A program made the position numbers and the translations under genes. The notes below the pieces were generated by a model. The model saw nothing but the letters and a program-made list of their open reading frames with translations. It was not told where the DNA came from and did no database searches. This document shows positions 1-10,193 of a stretch of 64,000 nt of DNA, piece by piece. This DNA is from Blastochloris viridis (GTDB taxonomy: Bacteria; Pseudomonadota; Alphaproteobacteria; Rhizobiales; Xanthobacteraceae). The DNA is taken from assembly GCF_001402875.1 (NCBI RefSeq), contig NZ_CP012946.1:3016001-3080000 (forward strand), given 5' to 3'. Position 1 is the stretch's first letter. Each line of letters begins with the position of its first letter.

Positions 1-146
1 GCGGTGCAGGCGGCAAGGTGGGCGGCTTCGCCGTCATGGAGCACGCCCCAGACGTCGCTGAGCACGAGGTCGTAGCGCCCCGCCCATGCGGACAGGCCGG
101 CGAGAGCGGGCGGAACGGACGGCGGCATCGGCGGTAAGACGGACAT
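1..146 (-). CDS. HAD-superfamily class IIA hydrolase, N-terminal part (cut by window edge)
   Basis: Only the first 48 codons lie in the window, read leftwards from an ATG at 146-144. The protein starts MSVLPPMPPSVPPALAGLS and then shows YDLVLSDVWGVLHDG. The DVWGVLHDG block is HAD motif I with the nucleophilic Asp, in the form typical of the class IIA (NagD-like) sugar-phosphatase branch found in alphaproteobacteria. It is too short for the ORF track length cut at this edge, but the motif is clear. It lies 121 bp downstream of the ChbG-like gene on the same strand and may be co-transcribed. The substrate cannot be told from the sequence. Confidence 0.7.
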   Translation of the reverse strand, partial: MSVLPPMPPSVPPALAGLSAWAGRYDLVLSDVWGVLHDGEAAHLAACT

Positions 147-202
147 GGCGGGATGAGATTTCGGCAACGGTGAAGGCTGCGGCGGGTGTCGCGATTCATA
201 CG

Positions 203-226
203 GTTTCCGGTCATGAACCCGGAAAC
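203..226. terminator. Small inverted repeat between the deacetylase and HAD genes
   Basis: GTTTCCGG at 203-210 pairs with CCGGAAAC at 219-226 around an 8-nt loop. It sits in the 121-bp gap after the ChbG-like gene. There is no clear U-run on the minus strand, so a terminator role is only possible. Confidence 0.3.
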
Positions 227-267
227 AATCTCGCCGGAAGGTCTTTGGTCTCGCTCCAGATACCGGG

Positions 268-1092
268 TCAAACCAGCTCGGCGCCGGCCGCAGCCAGCGT
301 CGCCGCCAGGCCATCACCGGCAAGAAAGGCGTACTCCGCCGCGCGGTGGGTGGTGAGCGGATCGCGCGCCAGCAGCTCGGCATCGACCGTGCCGGGGTGG
401 CACATCACCACGCCGCCGTCGGGCAGACCGGCAAGGAAGGCCGGAAACAGCGCGGCGAAATCGGCGCCCGGCCGGTAGAGATAGGGTCCGGCGAACGCCG
501 GGTTGACCACGACGCCGCGTGCGTCGGCCCGCGCCCGGAACGCGCGGGACAGCCACGCCAGCAGCGCGCCCTTGGGGTCGCGGAGCGGGCTCGGCGAGGC
601 CCCCGCCGGGCCGCACTGCCGCACCCACGCCCCCGCCGCGCGCGCGGCGACGAGGTCGAGCACGACGTCGCAAACGCCGGGCAGGAGCTGGATGTGCTGG
701 TGGCCGTCGACATGGGCGGGCGGATGGCCGAACGCGCCGACGAAGGCGTCGAACTGGGCGTCGAGCTCGGCGCGCAGCCGTGCCAGGTCGAGCCGGCCGG
801 TGAACGCCCGCGCCATCAGCGCGCCGATCTCCAGGAAGCTGCCCTCTGCGGCGGTCGGCGCGAACGCGGCGGTGAGCGGCTTGAGCCGCCCGGTCAGGGT
901 CAGGTGCAGGCCGATCCCGAACGGCCGCGGGGTATTGAGCGCACGCAGCGGCGCGGCCTCCGCCGCGAAGCCAGGCGCCACCGTCATCGCCGAGGTCGCC
1001 GACAGCCGGCCGGCGCCGGCGAGGTTGCGGATCGCGGCGGACAGGCCGGGCGCCAGGGCGTAGTCGTCGGCCACCAGGCGGATTTTCCTCAC
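268..1092 (-). CDS. ChbG/HpnK (YdjC-like) family deacetylase
   Basis: A 274-residue protein beginning at a GTG (1092-1090) whose codon overlaps the TGA of the upstream glycosyltransferase (GTGA), which indicates translational coupling and fixes the start. The N-terminus RKIRLVADDYALAPG carries the family's metal-binding Asp-Asp. Residues HVDGHQHIQLLPG supply the conserved metal-binding His residues and VMCHPG a later conserved His. Family members remove acetyl groups from N-acetyl sugars (ChbG, on chitobiose) or act in hopanoid biosynthesis (HpnK). The partner glycosyltransferase suggests modification of a lipid-linked or envelope sugar. The exact substrate is not recognisable. Length is normal for the family. 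Confidence 0.88.
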   Translation of the reverse strand: MRKIRLVADDYALAPGLSAAIRNLAGAGRLSATSAMTVAPGFAAEAAPLRALNTPRPFGIGLHLTLTGRLKPLTAAFAPTAAEGSFLEIGALMARAFTGRLDLARLRAELDAQFDAFVGAFGHPPAHVDGHQHIQLLPGVCDVVLDLVAARAAGAWVRQCGPAGASPSPLRDPKGALLAWLSRAFRARADARGVVVNPAFAGPYLYRPGADFAALFPAFLAGLPDGGVVMCHPGTVDAELLARDPLTTHRAAEYAFLAGDGLAATLAAAGAELV

Positions 1093-2102
1093 GGCTTGGG
1101 CTCCGGCGCCGGCGCCGCGGCACGGACCTCGTGCTCGGCGAGGAAATAGATCGGCCGGGCCTTGAGCTCGGACAGGATCTTGCCGATGTACTCGCCCAGC
1201 ACGCCGATCATGATGAGCTGAACGCCGCCGATGATGCTGACCGCCACCATCAGCGAGGGATAGCCGGGCACCGCGATGCCCCAAATCAGCTTCTCCACCA
1301 TGATGGTCAGGCCGAACACCAGCGCGGTGCCGGCGAAGATGAAACCGAACACGCTGGCAACCCGCAGCGGCGCCACCGAGAACGAGGTCAGCCCCTCGAT
1401 CGACAGGCCGACCAGCGACTTGAAGCTCCAGCTCGACATGCCGTGCAGGCGCTCGGCCGGCTCGTAGGGCACGCAGATCTGCTTGAACCCGATCCAGCTC
1501 GACAGGCCCTTGAAGAAGCGATTGCGCTCGGGCAGCCGGCGCAGCGCCGCCGCCGCCCTTGGCGACAGCAGCCGGAAATCGCCGGCGTCGGGCGGGATCT
1601 GGTGGCGCGCACCCCAATTGAGCAGCCGGTAGAATTCGCGGACGAAGAAGCGCCTGAGCGCAGGCTCGTTGCGGCGATGGGCCTTGGCGGTGTAGGCGAC
1701 GTCGAAACCGTCGTCGAGCCACAGCGACACCAACTGCTCCACCATTTCCGGCGGGTGCTGGCCGTCGGCGTCCATGAACAGCAGGGCGCCGTTGCGGGCG
1801 TGGTCGAGCCCGGCCACCAGCGCCGCCTCCTTGCCGAAATTGCGTGAGAACGACAGCACCTGCAGGTCGACGCCGTCGCTCTTGAGACCGCGCAGCACAC
1901 TCAAGGACGCGTCGCACGAGCCGTCGTCGACATAGACCAGCTCGATCCTGAGCCCGCGACTGCGGGCGAAGCTGGCCGCCTGGGCCAGCAGGCGGCCGTG
2001 CAGCAGCGGCAGGTTGGCCGCCTCGTTGTAGACGGGGACGATGATGGACAGCCCCGCCGCGGCGGGCGAGGCGGCGGGGGTCGAAGCGGGTTCGGTTGAC
2101 AT
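1089..2102 (-). CDS. Family 2 glycosyltransferase, dolichol-phosphate-mannose-synthase-like
   Basis: About 337 residues. The GT-A domain begins LSIIVPVYNEAANLPLL and has VYVDDGSCD and the DXD-type MDADGQHPPEM motif, all typical of GT2 enzymes that transfer sugars to polyisoprenyl phosphate (DPM1, GtrB, ArnC). Two C-terminal hydrophobic segments (starting around VASVFGFIFAGTALVFG and SLMVAVSIIGGVQLIMIG) anchor it in the inner membrane, as in GtrB. The ATG at 2102 precedes an Ala/Ser/Pro-rich leader; an in-frame ATG at 2147 is an alternative and neither has a strong ribosome binding site. It is the first gene of a minus-strand operon with the ChbG-like deacetylase (4-bp overlap). Confidence 0.85.
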   Translation of the reverse strand: MSTEPASTPAASPAAAGLSIIVPVYNEAANLPLLHGRLLAQAASFARSRGLRIELVYVDDGSCDASLSVLRGLKSDGVDLQVLSFSRNFGKEAALVAGLDHARNGALLFMDADGQHPPEMVEQLVSLWLDDGFDVAYTAKAHRRNEPALRRFFVREFYRLLNWGARHQIPPDAGDFRLLSPRAAAALRRLPERNRFFKGLSSWIGFKQICVPYEPAERLHGMSSWSFKSLVGLSIEGLTSFSVAPLRVASVFGFIFAGTALVFGLTIMVEKLIWGIAVPGYPSLMVAVSIIGGVQLIMIGVLGEYIGKILSELKARPIYFLAEHEVRAAAPAPEPKP

Positions 2103-2147
2103 GGGTTCGGCTGTTGGCGGCGTTGGGCTGACCTTATCAAGGAGCAT

Positions 2148-2513
2148 TGCGGCTGTCGCGGGGTGGACGGTGGACTTTCCGCCCACCGCAACGTGCGTTT
2201 CACGTCGCTGTGATCGTGCGCGGTCTGGTGAACCGGACGGCCAAGCCCCACGTAGGTGATCTAAGTGCCCCGGGACAGTCCACGCCGCCCCCCCCTCACG
2301 GCGTTGTCCCGGACCCCCGCCGCTCCTCTCTTCGGGCGGTGCCGGTCGCGGCCGTCCTCCCCCGGGGACGGCCGCGTTCCGTTTGGGCACTCCGCGGACA
2401 ATCCTCGGCGCCAGCCGGCGGTGCGGACCGATCATGATGCCTCCCGCCGCGCGCCGCGCTAGACTTCGGCCGTTTCGGCTGAACTGTTTGCCCCGCAAGC
2501 CGAGGAGGACCAC
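2148..2513. other. Intergenic region between divergent glycosyltransferase and usp genes
   Basis: About 370 bp with no plausible gene. It must carry the promoters of both divergent units, but I see no convincing -35/-10 pair. The only clear signal is the AGGAGG-like ribosome binding site just before the usp ATG (GAGGAGGACCAC, ending at 2513). Confidence 0.5.
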
Positions 2514-3341
2514 ATGATCAAGGATATCCTCGTGCATTTGTCGCCCGGAGAGCGTCGCGATCCGGGCGCCGAGTTCGCCATCTCGGTGGCGACAATGTTC
2601 CGCGCATCCATCACCGGGATCGCCTTCGCCTACGAGCCGATCATCCCGCCCAGCATCTTCGGTGCGATCCCGGCCGAACTGATCGCCGCACAGAAGCAGG
2701 AGAGCGTGAAGGCAGCCGAGGCCGCGGTGACGCGTTTCCAGGAGGGGCTGCGCCGCGCCGACCTGAAGGGCGGAACCCGGCTGCTCGACGCCAGCGTCTC
2801 CGCCTCCGGCGATCTGTTCGGGCGGGTGGCGCGAGTATTCGACCTTTCGATCGTCACCCAGGCCGAGCCCGAATCGCTCGGCGCGGAGGATCTGGTGGTC
2901 GAAGGCGCGCTGTTCGAATCGGGCCGGCCGGTGCTGGTGGTGCCCTACATCCAGACCGCGCCGATCGCGCTGGACCGGGTGCTGCTGGCGTGGGATGGCA
3001 GCCGCCCCGCGGCGCGCGCCTGCGCCGATGCGCTGCCGCTGCTCACGCGCGCCGGACGGGTCGACGTGGTGATGGTTACGGGCGAGCCGGCGAAGAACGG
3101 CAAGATGCCGGGAACGGACATCGCCCAGCACCTGGCGCGGCACGACATCAAGGTCGACGTCAAGCGAATCTCCGACGCCGGCGGCATCGGCGAGACGCTG
3201 CTGTCCTACGCCGCCGCTTCCGGCGGCGACCTGCTGGTGATGGGCGGCTACGGCCATTCGCGCCTGCGAGAATTCGTGCTGGGCGGGGCCACCCGCGGCA
3301 TTCTCGACGCGATGACGCTGCCGGTGCTGCTGTCGCACTGA
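2514..3341 (+). CDS. Universal stress protein, two UspA domains in tandem
   Basis: A 275-residue cytoplasmic protein. Residues 1 to about 150 form a diverged first UspA domain (MIKDILVHLSPGERRD); the second domain starts near ALDRVLLAWDGSRPAARA. The second domain ends with MGGYGHSRLREFVLGGAT, which fits the ATP-binding G-x2-G-x9-G-T/S pattern, while the first domain lacks it, so only the second is expected to bind nucleotide. The start is fixed by a strong AGGAGG site. UspA proteins accumulate under stress and growth arrest. It is monocistronic, divergent from the glycosyltransferase. Confidence 0.9.
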   Translation: MIKDILVHLSPGERRDPGAEFAISVATMFRASITGIAFAYEPIIPPSIFGAIPAELIAAQKQESVKAAEAAVTRFQEGLRRADLKGGTRLLDASVSASGDLFGRVARVFDLSIVTQAEPESLGAEDLVVEGALFESGRPVLVVPYIQTAPIALDRVLLAWDGSRPAARACADALPLLTRAGRVDVVMVTGEPAKNGKMPGTDIAQHLARHDIKVDVKRISDAGGIGETLLSYAAASGGDLLVMGGYGHSRLREFVLGGATRGILDAMTLPVLLSH

Positions 3342-3654
3342 CTGCCCGCCGCGGATGCGGGCGCGACTCATATCTTTGACGAATCCGACATGCTCAAGCA
3401 AGACGTCGCCATGCGGCAGAATTTCATCTTATAGCGGCCGCCAAAACACCGGCGTCGCGAGAATGTTCCAACCTCGCGGCGTCAAAAAGCCTCGGTTTTA
3501 CCGCCAGGTGGATTTCCGCGCGGCGTCGTTAGTCGTGGATTTCGTGAAATCTCTGATTACCGGCGCCAAGACATAAAGTACAAACCGGCCACCGCCGGCA
3601 CTGCGGCAGGTTTTTAGCCAAGGCGTGCGTCGCGCGCCCGAGAAGGGCCAGGGC
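3342..3654. other. Intergenic region, usp to pat
   Basis: A 313-bp gap that is visibly richer in A+T than the flanking genes, as expected for a promoter region. I find no gene, no strong hairpin and no promoter I would defend. An in-frame GTG at 3625 would extend the next gene by 10 codons. Confidence 0.45.
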
Positions 3655-6375
3655 ATGAGCATCTACCGTCTCGACAAGCTGTTCGCCCCGGGGTCCGTGG
3701 TGCTGATCGGCGCCAGCCCGCAGCCGCGCTCGGTCGGCAACGTGGTGTTGAGCAATCTCCGGCGCGCCGGCTTCAGCGGCCGGCTGTGGCTGGTCAACCC
3801 CAATTACACCGAGGTCGAGGGCCTGCCCTGCCTGCCCTCGGTGGCGGCGCTGCCCGACAAACCCGACCTCGCCATCGTGGCGACGCCGACGCCGACCGTG
3901 CCGGACATCGTGCGCCAGCTCGGCGAGCGCGGCACCAAGACCTGCGTCATCATCACCACCGGCGCCGACGACGGCCCCGAGGGCGTCGACCGGCTGCGCG
4001 AGGTGGTGAAGCAGACCGCCCGGCCGTTCAGCATGCGCGTCATCGGGCCGGATTCGATCGGCATCACCGTGCCGCGCGCCAAGCTCGACGCCTCGATCGC
4101 CGCCGCGCCCGCCCTGGCCGGCGACCTTGCGCTGGTGTCGCAGTCCGGCTCGGTCATCACCTCGATTGTCGATTGGGGCAACCGCCACAACATCGGCTTC
4201 TCGGCGATGGTGGCCACCGGCGACATGGCCGACGTCGACTTCGCCGACCTGCTCGACTGGTTCGCGCTCGACTACAAGACCCGCGCCATCCTGCTCTATG
4301 TCGAGGCGATCCAGGACGCCGCCAAGTTCATGTCGGCGGCGCGCGCGGCGGCGCGCTCCAAGCCCGTGGTGGTGATCAAGCCCGGCCTGTCGCACGACTG
4401 CGTGCGGCGCTCCTCCCACGCCGGCTCGCTGGCCGGCGCGGACGCGGTCTATGACGCGGCGTTCCGGAGAGCCGGCCTGCTGCGGGTGCGCGACCTTGGC
4501 GAGATGTTCGACGCCGCCGAAACGCTGTCTCGGCTGAAGCCGTTCCACGGCAAGCGCCTCGCCGTCACCTCCAACGGCGTCGGCCCGGCGATCCTGGCGC
4601 TCGACCGCCTGGTCGAACGCGGCGGCATTCCGGCGCAGCTGTCGCCCGAATCCGTGGCAAAGCTCGGCACCATCCTGCCGCCGCGCGCCTCGCGCGACAA
4701 CCCGGTCGACCTTGGCGCCAGTGCCGGCGGCGATCTCTACCGCGGCAGCGTCGAGACGCTTCTCGCCGACCACGGCGTCGACGCGGTGCTGGTGATGAAC
4801 GCGCCGACCGCCCTTGGCGACGCAAGGCAGGCCGCCGCCGGCGTGGTCGCCGCAGTCGAGAGCCACCGCAAGGCGTCGTTCCGGCCCAAGCCGGTGCTGG
4901 CCGCCTGGCTCGGCCAGGGCAGCGACCTGCACGAGGTGTTCGAGGCCGCCAAGATCCCGCTGCATTTGACCCCGCACGACGCGGTCGACGGCTTCATGCA
5001 CGTGCTGCGCTACTCCCAAGCCCAGGAGGCGGCGATCGAGACGCCGCCCTCGCTGCCCGAGGAGTTCGAGCCGAACGTCGCCGCGGCGCGGGCCGCGGTG
5101 GCCAGCTCGCTGGCGTCCGGGCGACGCTGGCTCGACCCCGAGGCGGTGACCACGGTGCTGGAAGCCTACCGCATCCCCTGCGTCACCGCCGACGTCGCCA
5201 AGAGCCCGGCCAAGGCGCGGGTGGTGGCGGAGCGTCTGCTGCAGGTCAGCGGCTCGTGCGTCATCAAGGTGCTGTCGGAAGACCTGCCGCACAAGAGCGA
5301 CGTCGGCGGCGTCCGCCTCAGCCTCACCTCGCCCGACGCGGTCGAAGACGCGGCGTACGGCATGCTGGCGCGCGTGGCGAAGCTGCGCCCCGACGCCCGC
5401 ATCGACGGCGTGGTGGTGCAGCCCATGATCAGCCGGCCGTTCGGCCTGGAGCTGATCGCCGGCATCACCGACGATCCGGTGTTCGGCCCGGTGGTGGTGT
5501 TCGGCCGCGGCGGCACCGCGGTCGAGCTGTTCGACGACAAGGCGTTGGCGCTGCCGCCGCTCGACATGAAGCTCGCCTCCGAGCTGATGGCGGAGACCAA
5601 GGTCGACAAGCTGCTCAATGGCTGGCGCGGCCAGCCGCCGGCCGACCGCGAGGCGGTGGCCTTGGTGCTGGTGAAGCTGTCGCAGCTCGCCGCCGACATT
5701 CCGGAGGTGCGCGAGATCGACCTCAACCCGCTGATCGCCGACGAGCGCGGCGTCATCGTGCTCGACGCCAAGATCGCGGTGGCGCCGTGCGAGAAGGTGC
5801 GCGGCCACGGCGGCAATCCGCGCCTCGCCATCCGGCCCTACCCCAAGCAGTGGGAACGCCACGAGGTGCTGCGCGATGGCACCCGCGTGCTGGTGCGGCC
5901 GGTGCGGCCGGAGGACGAAACGCTCTATCCCGAATTCCTGAGCCGGGTGACGGCGGACGACCTGCGCCTGCGCTTCTTCGCGCCGATCAAGGAATTCACC
6001 CACGCCTTCATCGCCAAGCTGACCCAGCTCGACTACGCGCGGGCGGTGGCGTTTGCGGCGATCCATGAGGACACCGGCGAATTGTGGGGCGTGGTGCGGC
6101 TGCACGCCGACCCGAACCACGAAACCGGCGAGTACGCCATCTTGCTGCGCTCGGAGCTGAAGGGGCGCGGGCTCGGCTGGCTGCTGATGCAGCGCATCAT
6201 CGACTACGCCAAGAGCGAGGGCTTCAAGCGCGTCAAGGGGCAGGTGCTGCGCGAGAACACCACCATGATCGCGATGTGCCAGAAGCTCGGCTTCGATGTG
6301 CACGACGACGCCGAGGACAACTCGCTCAAGATCGTGACGTTCGAGCTTGAGGCGTCATCCGAGGCGGCCGAGTAG
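3655..6375 (+). CDS. Acyl-CoA synthetase (NDP-forming)-like / GNAT fusion, protein lysine acetyltransferase Pat type
   Basis: A 906-residue three-part protein. Residues 1 to about 450 are the CoA-binding and succinyl-CoA-ligase-like domains (LFAPGSVVLIGASPQPRSVG), residues about 480-700 an ATP-grasp domain (SGSCVIKVLSEDLPHKSDVGG), and about 730-900 a GNAT domain with the acetyl-CoA loop LKGRGLGWLLM. This architecture matches Pat/PatZ (YfiQ), which acetylates lysines such as those of acetyl-CoA synthetase and thereby controls acyl-CoA formation. The motif SSHAGSLAG keeps a His (residue 255) at the place of the phospho-His of ADP-forming acetyl-CoA synthetases. Start chosen at ATG 3655, preceded by AGAAGG; a GTG at 3625 is possible. 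Convergent with the aminotransferase. Confidence 0.88.
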   Translation: MSIYRLDKLFAPGSVVLIGASPQPRSVGNVVLSNLRRAGFSGRLWLVNPNYTEVEGLPCLPSVAALPDKPDLAIVATPTPTVPDIVRQLGERGTKTCVIITTGADDGPEGVDRLREVVKQTARPFSMRVIGPDSIGITVPRAKLDASIAAAPALAGDLALVSQSGSVITSIVDWGNRHNIGFSAMVATGDMADVDFADLLDWFALDYKTRAILLYVEAIQDAAKFMSAARAAARSKPVVVIKPGLSHDCVRRSSHAGSLAGADAVYDAAFRRAGLLRVRDLGEMFDAAETLSRLKPFHGKRLAVTSNGVGPAILALDRLVERGGIPAQLSPESVAKLGTILPPRASRDNPVDLGASAGGDLYRGSVETLLADHGVDAVLVMNAPTALGDARQAAAGVVAAVESHRKASFRPKPVLAAWLGQGSDLHEVFEAAKIPLHLTPHDAVDGFMHVLRYSQAQEAAIETPPSLPEEFEPNVAAARAAVASSLASGRRWLDPEAVTTVLEAYRIPCVTADVAKSPAKARVVAERLLQVSGSCVIKVLSEDLPHKSDVGGVRLSLTSPDAVEDAAYGMLARVAKLRPDARIDGVVVQPMISRPFGLELIAGITDDPVFGPVVVFGRGGTAVELFDDKALALPPLDMKLASELMAETKVDKLLNGWRGQPPADREAVALVLVKLSQLAADIPEVREIDLNPLIADERGVIVLDAKIAVAPCEKVRGHGGNPRLAIRPYPKQWERHEVLRDGTRVLVRPVRPEDETLYPEFLSRVTADDLRLRFFAPIKEFTHAFIAKLTQLDYARAVAFAAIHEDTGELWGVVRLHADPNHETGEYAILLRSELKGRGLGWLLMQRIIDYAKSEGFKRVKGQVLRENTTMIAMCQKLGFDVHDDAEDNSLKIVTFELEASSEAAE

Positions 6376-6388
6376 CGGTCGCGACGTT

Positions 6389-6492
6389 GTCATCCCGGCC
6401 GAGCGGCGACGCCGCGCGAGCCGGGGGCGTGGGCAGAACAGCGAACACCTCATCACATCGTCATCCCGGCCGAGCGTAGCGAGAGCCGGGAT
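6389..6492. repeat. Palindromic intergenic repeat between convergent genes
   Basis: A 17-bp sequence starting GTCATCCCGGCCGAGCG occurs at 6389-6405 and again at 6460-6476. The second copy is part of a perfect inverted repeat, ATCCCGGC at 6463-6470 with GCCGGGAT at 6485-6492. Such short palindromes between convergent genes resemble REP-type elements of alphaproteobacteria and may also stop transcription from both sides. Confidence 0.6.
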
Positions 6493-6586
6493 CATCAGCA
6501 GAAAATGCGCTGATTGCAGGACGGCCCCGGGGCGCGCAGCGGATGCGGCGCATCCCGCTGCTTGTCCGGGACGACGAGACCTTGCC

Positions 6587-7924
<1,338 letters not shown>

Positions 7925-8155
7925 GGATCCTGTGGTCTGGTCAAAATTCGCCGCCACACTGGAGCGCTCGCCGGCGGCTGTCAAAACCGGCGAGCCCTGG
8001 CCGAACCGGCCTTACCTTAGGGTGGACCAACACTTTTCCGACCACATGCCGGCACTGCCAACGGTTTCTTTACCCTGTTTGGCGATGGTCTGCCTTGCGG
8101 GGGCGAATGCGAGCGTACTCCGCGCGAATCGTCCTGGTCGAGGGGTCGCCTGGGC

Positions 8156-9529
8156 ATGCACATGAAAGCGAGGGGCTCGTCCGAGCCCCGGCGGGTATTG
8201 GTTATCGACGACGATCCGGTGGTGCGGCGGTTGTGCCTGACCACGTTCGGCGACCGCCATGATTTGGTGGCGGACGGCGCCGCGTCGCTGGCGCTGGCGT
8301 TGCCGCGTCTTGGCGGCTGTGCGGGCGCGGTGGTGGCGCTCGATGGCGATGCGGTTCCGATCGAGACGATTCGCGCCGCCGGCTTCACCGGCCCGGTGAT
8401 CGCCGCCAGCCGCTCCGGCTCGGTGTCGCTGGCGGTGGCGGCGATGCGCGCCGGCGCCGACGACGTCGTCGTCAAGCCGTTCGCGCCAGCCGACCTGGTG
8501 CGTCGCCTCACCACGCTGCTGGCCGTGGCGCAGGCGCCGGCGAGCCGCCCCGCCGGGCATGGCGCGGCCGCACCCGAGCGCTCGTTCGAGGGCTTCATCG
8601 GCGCATCCAGCGCGATGCGCGAGGTGTTCGACCAGATCGTCCGCATCGCCCCGTCGAAGGCGCCAGTGTTCGTCACCGGCGAGAGCGGCACCGGCAAGGA
8701 AGTCACCGCCGAGGCGATCCACGCCCGCTCGCCGGGCGCCGGCGGGCCGTTCATCGCCCTCAATTGCGGCGCCATCCCTAAGGATCTGATGGAAAGCGAG
8801 ATCTTCGGCCACGTGAGGGGCGCCTTCACCGGCGCCCACGAGGACCGGCCGGGCGCGGCCGAACTCGCCGACGGCGGCACGCTGTTCCTGGACGAGATCT
8901 GCGAGATGGACCTCGGCCTGCAATCGAAGCTGCTGCGCTTCATCCAGACCGGCGAGCTCAAGCGGGTCGGCGACGGCCGCACCCGCTCGGTCGACGTCCG
9001 CTTCGTCTGCGCCACCAACCGCGACCCTGCCGTCGAGGTCGCCATCGGCCGTTTCCGCGAGGACCTTTATTACCGCCTGCACGTGCTGCCGATCCATCTG
9101 CCGCCGCTCCGAGCGCGCGGCGAGGACGTAATCTTGCTGGCGCGCGCCTTCCTCGCCCGCTTCGCAGCGGAAGAGGGCAAGAGCTTCGCCGGCTTCGCCC
9201 CCGACGCGGAGCGGCTGATCGCCGTCTGCGACTGGCCCGGCAACGTCCGCCAGCTTCAGAACGTGATCCGCCGCGTGGTGGTGCTGCACGACGGCGTCCG
9301 GGTCGAGGCCGAGATGCTGGCGCTGCCGATCGTCGCCTCCGGCTCGCCGCTGGTGCGCCAGCCCAAACCGGACGCCGACGTCGTCGAGCCGTTCGCGGTG
9401 CAGGAGCAGCGCATCATCGAGCGGGCGCTCAAGGCCTGCGACGGCAACATCCCCAAGGCGGCGGCGGCGCTGGGCATCGCGCCTTCCACCATCTACCGCA
9501 AGCGCCAGAGCTGGGCGGCCGTCCATTGA
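8156..9529 (+). CDS. Sigma-54-dependent response regulator (NtrC/LuxO-like), orphan
   Basis: 457 residues. Receiver domain at about 12-125 (VLVIDDDPVV acidic pocket, conserved Lys107 in VVVKPF), AAA+ domain with Walker A GESGTGKE, the sigma-54 contact loop GAFTGA, Walker B GGTLFLDE and arginine-finger region, then a Fis-type helix-turn-helix (ACDGNIPKAAAALGIAPSTIYRK). It should activate sigma-54 promoters when phosphorylated. The expected phospho-acceptor region reads VALDGDAVP rather than the usual D-x-x-M-P, so Asp63 or Asp65 would have to serve. No histidine kinase is adjacent. A second ATG at 8162 is an alternative start. It is divergent from the aminotransferase gene. Confidence 0.9.
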   Translation: MHMKARGSSEPRRVLVIDDDPVVRRLCLTTFGDRHDLVADGAASLALALPRLGGCAGAVVALDGDAVPIETIRAAGFTGPVIAASRSGSVSLAVAAMRAGADDVVVKPFAPADLVRRLTTLLAVAQAPASRPAGHGAAAPERSFEGFIGASSAMREVFDQIVRIAPSKAPVFVTGESGTGKEVTAEAIHARSPGAGGPFIALNCGAIPKDLMESEIFGHVRGAFTGAHEDRPGAAELADGGTLFLDEICEMDLGLQSKLLRFIQTGELKRVGDGRTRSVDVRFVCATNRDPAVEVAIGRFREDLYYRLHVLPIHLPPLRARGEDVILLARAFLARFAAEEGKSFAGFAPDAERLIAVCDWPGNVRQLQNVIRRVVVLHDGVRVEAEMLALPIVASGSPLVRQPKPDADVVEPFAVQEQRIIERALKACDGNIPKAAAALGIAPSTIYRKRQSWAAVH

Positions 9530-9615
9530 GGCCAGCTGTCGCCCGGACACCCGGCGGGTGAGCATCCTTCGCGCGATCCGGGGCGGCCAGCAGAAGGGCG
9601 CAAAGTCTCACGACG

Positions 9616-9646
9616 ATTCCGGGTCTCGCTGAAACTCGCCCGGAAT
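9616..9646. terminator. Inverted repeat between convergent genes
   Basis: ATTCCGGG at 9616-9623 pairs perfectly with CCCGGAAT at 9639-9646. It lies between the ends of the response regulator (plus) and the small secreted protein (minus), so it could act as a bidirectional terminator, or be another REP-like element. No long U-run is present. Confidence 0.45.
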
Positions 9647-9660
9647 GACAACGCTTCCGG

Positions 9661-10062
9661 TCAATTGCCGAACGCGCAGGTGTGGCCATAGCCGGGCCTG
9701 GCGCCGTACAGCGCGCCGTAATGGTCGCAGCGGATGATGCGGTCCTGCGAGGTCTCGCCCGGCCGCACCCGGTCCGGCACCTCGATCCGGCCCGCGTGAG
9801 GCATCCTGGGCGTGGGCACCGTGGCGCTGCGGTTGCGGTAGTTCTGCGGCGGCTGCGCCTCGATGCGGTCGGGAGAGCGCAAGCCCGGCCCGGTCCGCCC
9901 CATTTCCGGCACGTAAACCTTGGGGCTGCGGCTCAGGGTTGAGCCGGGCGACGAGGTGGCGGCGTTGGGTCCGGTGGCCGGCACATAGACCTGTGCCAGG
10001 GCCGGGACGGCGGTGAGCGCCGCAACACCGACGGCGAGGACGAAGGCGGATTTCGGTATCAT
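9661..10062 (-). CDS. Small secreted hypothetical protein
   Basis: 133 residues starting MIPKSAFVLAVGVAALTAVP with a clear Sec signal peptide (cleavage likely after ALA, about residue 23). The mature part is rich in Pro, Arg, Ser and Thr, contains two VYVP repeats (VYVPATGP and VYVPEMGR) and ends with a two-Cys segment (IIRCDHYGALYG...GHTCAFGN) that could form a disulfide in the periplasm. I do not recognise the family. It is divergent from hisS and convergent with the regulator. Confidence 0.65.
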   Translation of the reverse strand: MIPKSAFVLAVGVAALTAVPALAQVYVPATGPNAATSSPGSTLSRSPKVYVPEMGRTGPGLRSPDRIEAQPPQNYRNRSATVPTPRMPHAGRIEVPDRVRPGETSQDRIIRCDHYGALYGARPGYGHTCAFGN

Positions 10063-10193
10063 GCCACTTCAGATGGCCCCGCGGATGCACGCTGTCCAGT
10101 GGCGCCGGCCCCGCCGAGCGGAGTTGGACGCCGCCCGCCGCCTTGCCCGGCCGCGCCCGGTGGGTTAGCACGCCGGGAACCTGAAAGAGAACC

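Noticed and set aside
3529..6303. 924-codon open frame on the minus strand opposite the pat gene
   Set aside because: It is the antisense of a clear Pat protein; the translation is rich in His, Arg, Gln and Asp with no domain, which is the usual shadow pattern in high-GC DNA.
7925..8155. Sigma-54 promoter between the aminotransferase and the regulator
   Set aside because: TGG...TGC-like pieces exist but none has GG and GC at the required 10-base spacing.
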